In this document: positions 5,491 to 7,935 of the stretch, piece by piece | Position numbering within the stretch: position 1 is the first letter of the stretch | Layout: each line of letters starts with the position of its first letter | NCBI GenBank assembly: GCA_023381945.1 | Contig: JAMCQY010000416.1 | Location: forward strand, 1,305 to 9,239 | DNA: 7,935 nt | Source: Deltaproteobacteria bacterium | GTDB taxonomy: Bacteria > Desulfobacterota > Desulfobaccia > Desulfobaccales > 0-14-0-80-60-11 | Direction: 5' to 3' | Made by a program: the position numbers and the translations under genes | The notes under the pieces: model-generated | Told to the model about the DNA's origin: nothing | Database searches by the model: none | The model's input: the letters and a program-made list of their open reading frames with translations, nothing else

Positions 5491-7935
5491 CTACTCCTCT
5501 TTCTGAGGCCTGGTGTTCAGGGCCTCCAACTGGGCCTTCACCTTTTCCTGGACGTAGGCCTCGATGATGTCCCCGGCCTTAAAGTCGCTGAACCGGTCGA
5601 TGCCGATGCCGCATTCGTAGCCCGCCAGGACTTCCTTGACGTCTTCTTTGAAGCGTTTCAAGGACGTGATCCGGCCGCCTTCGGAGACGGTCTTGCCGCC
5701 CCGCAGCACCCGGGCCAGGGAGTTGCGCTCCACCTTGCCATCCAGGATCATGCAGCCGGCGATGGTGCCGATCTTCGAGATAGTGAAAACCTGCCGCACT
5801 TCCGCCCGGCCCAGGACCCGCTCCTCCACGATGGGCTCCAGCAGTCCCTCCAGGGCGTCATGAATATCCTGCAACAGATTGTAAATTACGTCATAGTAGC
5901 GCACGTCCACCTGTTCCTGTTCCGCCAGGGCCTGGGCCTTGGGGTTGGCCCGGACGTTGAAGCCCACCACGATGGCATCCGAGGCGGAGGCCAGCATGAT
6001 GTCGCTTTCGGTGATTTCGCCCATGCCGTTGTGGATCAGGTTAACCTTGATCTCCTTGGAGCCGAGTTCGGACAGGGCCTTGGCCAGGGCCTCGATGGAG
6101 CCGTGCACGTCGGCCTTGAGCACCATCTTCAGTTCCTTGACCGCCCCCTCCTTCACCTGCTGGTAGAGCTTCTCCAGGGTCACTCGGCTGATGCGGGCCA
6201 GCGTCGCTTCCCTAAGCTTTTGCTGCCGCATCATGGCGATCTGTTTGGCCTTGCGTTCATCCTCCAATACCTGGAACTCGTCACCGGCATCGGCGACCCC
6301 GTTAAATCCCTGCACCTCAACAGGCAATCCAGGGGTCACCTCTTCCATCCGGTGACCGCGATCGTCGAACATGGCCCGCACGCGCCCGTATTGAGAGCCG
6401 CAAACGAAGTAGTCACCCACCTTCAGCGTGCCTTGCAGCACTAAGACGGTGCCCAGCGGGCCCCGGCCTTTGTCCAGCCGGGATTCGATGATGCGGCCAC
6501 TGGCCGGTACCTCGGGAGAGGCCATCAGATCGAGGATTTCTGCCTGCAGCAGGATCTTCTCCAGCAGTTCCTGGATGCCGATGCGCTTCTTGGCGGAGAC
6601 CTCGGCAAACAGGACGTCACCGCCCCATTCCTCGGAAACCACGCCGTGATTGGTCAGTTCCCGCTTGACCCGCTCCAGGTTGGCATTGGGTTTGTCGATC
6701 TTATTTACCGCCACCACCAGGGGCACACCGGCGGCCTTGGCATGGTTGATGGCCTCCACGGTCTGTTCCATGACTCCGTCATCTGCGGCCACCACCAGGA
6801 CTACCAGGTCGGTGACCTTGGCTCCCCGGGCCCGCATAGCGGTAAAGGCCTCGTGACCCGGGGTGTCCAGGAAGACTACCTCACCCTGGCCTTCGGGCAA
6901 CGTTACGTGGTAAGCGCCGATGTGCTGGGTGATACCCCCGGCTTCGGCCTCGGTGACCCGAGTCTCGCGGATGGCGTCCAACAGAGAGGTCTTGCCGTGG
7001 TCGACGTGGCCCATGATGGTGACCACCGGCGGCCTGGGTTTGGCCTTGCCCTCCTTCCGGGTGCCGATGGCGAGTAGTTCCTCTTCCTGCATGGTGGCAT
7101 GTTCCACTTCGTAGCCGAACTCACCGGCCACGATGACCGCGGAGTCGAAGTCAATGGGATAGTTGATGTTGGCCATCACCCCCATTTGCAGCAGCTGTTT
7201 GATGACCTCGCCGCTCTTGATGCCCATGCGCTTGGCCAGTTCGCCCACGGTAATGGATTCGCCCACCTTGATCCGGCGTTTGATAGCCTTGGGCAGCGGC
7301 ACTTCGGCTTTGGCCATCTTTTTGATGGCCTTTTTCATGCCCTTGCGCCGCGGCCCGCGGGTTTGGCCTTCGGAGACTCCGTAAAGATCGGCCCGTTCCC
7401 GCACTTCCCGTTTTTTTACGGGTTTGGCTCCCCGCACCTCAGGGGCTTCGAGGCGTTTGGGCTTCTTCTTGCCCTTCACCTCTTTCTTCTCTTCCATAGG
7501 ACCGGGCTTGATGAGGCCTGCCGCAGGCTTGGCCACACCCGCGCCCGGCCTGGCTGCTCCAGCCAGAGGCCTGGGCGGGCCGGCCGCGGGCCTGGGCTCT
7601 GCTGCTCCGGGCCTGACCGGAGCTATTCGAGCTCTGCCTCCTTCCGCGGGCATTTCAAAGTGGGGCGGCGGAGACGGCGGCGTCACCTTTTCCGTGGGCA
7701 GACTGATGATCCGGGCGGGGACCTCCTTTTTCCTGGCCTTGCCGCGTTGGCGCTTCAGGGCGGTGCCGGAATCGGTCGCCGGGGGAGCCGAAGCCGCAGG
7801 CGGTGCTTTGGGCTCCGCCGGGAGAGGAGCCGGTTCCACGGCCGGCTTCGGCGCCTCTGGAATGGCTTCGGCTTTCGCCTTTTTCCGAGCTTTGACAGGC
7901 TCGGCGGGCTTTTCAAGTTCAGGTTCCTCTGCGGC
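5491..7935 (-). CDS. infB: Translation initiation factor IF-2 (N-terminal end outside window)
   Basis: IF2 is the GTPase that brings fMet-tRNA to the 30S P site and promotes subunit joining. The frame is open to the right edge without a stop, so 814 residues are visible and the true start lies beyond the window; the GTG at 7837-7839 is internal. Counting from the edge: residues 1-145 are a low-complexity Ala/Pro/Lys-rich linker, 223-277 the IF2_N domain ([16 protein letters not shown] onward), and the G domain has G1 GHVDHGKT (309-316), G2 around GGITQHIG (333-340), G3 DTPGH (357-361), G4 NKID (411-414) and G5 SAK (447-449). Domains II, III and the fMet-tRNA-binding C-terminal domain IV follow, ending at TAG 5491-5493. 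All catalytic motifs, including the histidine in DTPGH, are intact. In related genomes nusA precedes it. Confidence 0.98.
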   Translation of the reverse strand, partial: AAEEPELEKPAEPVKARKKAKAEAIPEAPKPAVEPAPLPAEPKAPPAASAPPATDSGTALKRQRGKARKKEVPARIISLPTEKVTPPSPPPHFEMPAEGGRARIAPVRPGAAEPRPAAGPPRPLAGAARPGAGVAKPAAGLIKPGPMEEKKEVKGKKKPKRLEAPEVRGAKPVKKREVRERADLYGVSEGQTRGPRRKGMKKAIKKMAKAEVPLPKAIKRRIKVGESITVGELAKRMGIKSGEVIKQLLQMGVMANINYPIDFDSAVIVAGEFGYEVEHATMQEEELLAIGTRKEGKAKPRPPVVTIMGHVDHGKTSLLDAIRETRVTEAEAGGITQHIGAYHVTLPEGQGEVVFLDTPGHEAFTAMRARGAKVTDLVVLVVAADDGVMEQTVEAINHAKAAGVPLVVAVNKIDKPNANLERVKRELTNHGVVSEEWGGDVLFAEVSAKKRIGIQELLEKILLQAEILDLMASPEVPASGRIIESRLDKGRGPLGTVLVLQGTLKVGDYFVCGSQYGRVRAMFDDRGHRMEEVTPGLPVEVQGFNGVADAGDEFQVLEDERKAKQIAMMRQQKLREATLARISRVTLEKLYQQVKEGAVKELKMVLKADVHGSIEALAKALSELGSKEIKVNLIHNGMGEITESDIMLASASDAIVVGFNVRANPKAQALAEQEQVDVRYYDVIYNLLQDIHDALEGLLEPIVEERVLGRAEVRQVFTISKIGTIAGCMILDGKVERNSLARVLRGGKTVSEGGRITSLKRFKEDVKEVLAGYECGIGIDRFSDFKAGDIIEAYVQEKVKAQLEALNTRPQKEE

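Noticed and set aside
5185..6444. Plus-strand open frame of 419 codons opposite infB and DUF503
   Set aside because: It is antisense to two well-supported genes, has the His/Leu/Gln/Gly-rich composition expected of a reverse-complement frame of a GC-rich gene, and resembles no family.
7837..7839. GTG as the true start of infB
   Set aside because: The frame is open without a stop to the window edge for 32 more codons with the same Ala/Pro/Lys/Glu-rich linker composition, so the gene continues beyond the window.

Overview
All the real genes in this window lie on the minus strand. Read in the direction of transcription, from high to low coordinates, they form the conserved bacterial translation and RNA-processing cluster: infB (5' end beyond the right edge), a DUF503/YlxP gene, rbfA, a small Phd/YefM-like antitoxin gene, a broken DUF4145 gene, truB, rpsO, pnp, and the first 86 codons of an M16 zinc peptidase. 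The order infB-DUF503-rbfA-...-truB-rpsO-pnp-M16, high GC in the core genes and the protein sequences suggest a deltaproteobacterium in the broad sense (Desulfobacterota-like). This placement is inference; no rRNA or other strong phylogenetic marker was analysed.

The core genes work on one theme. IF2 (infB) places initiator tRNA, RbfA matures the 30S subunit, TruB makes pseudouridine 55 in tRNA, S15 (rpsO) is a primary 16S rRNA binding protein, and PNPase (pnp) degrades RNA. The gaps are short (37 nt infB to DUF503, 11 nt DUF503 to rbfA, 18 nt rpsO to pnp), and pnp overlaps the peptidase gene by 26 nt, so most of the window is probably one operon. The exception is a gap of about 200 nt before rpsO. 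It contains several mutually exclusive complementary segments and a run of seven T, and looks like a structured regulatory leader.

The unusual part is 3795-4761, between rbfA and truB, where many deltaproteobacteria carry a DHH-family phosphoesterase gene (nrnA type). Here there is instead a cassette of clearly lower GC (roughly 33-52% in hand-counted 60-base blocks, against 77% in one pnp block). It contains a lone antitoxin-like gene, then, 6 nt later, a DUF4145 (zinc ribbon plus HEPN-like) gene. That gene is broken by two single-base indels of opposite sign, so its start and end are in the same frame but the middle is read in another. A GC-rich inverted repeat with two near-perfect hairpins separates the cassette from truB, and truB has no recognisable Shine-Dalgarno sequence. 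The simplest reading is an accessory toxin-antitoxin-like or defence-like insertion into a housekeeping operon that is now decaying, unless the two indels are sequencing errors.

No rRNA, tRNA, CRISPR array, transposase gene or plus-strand gene is supported.
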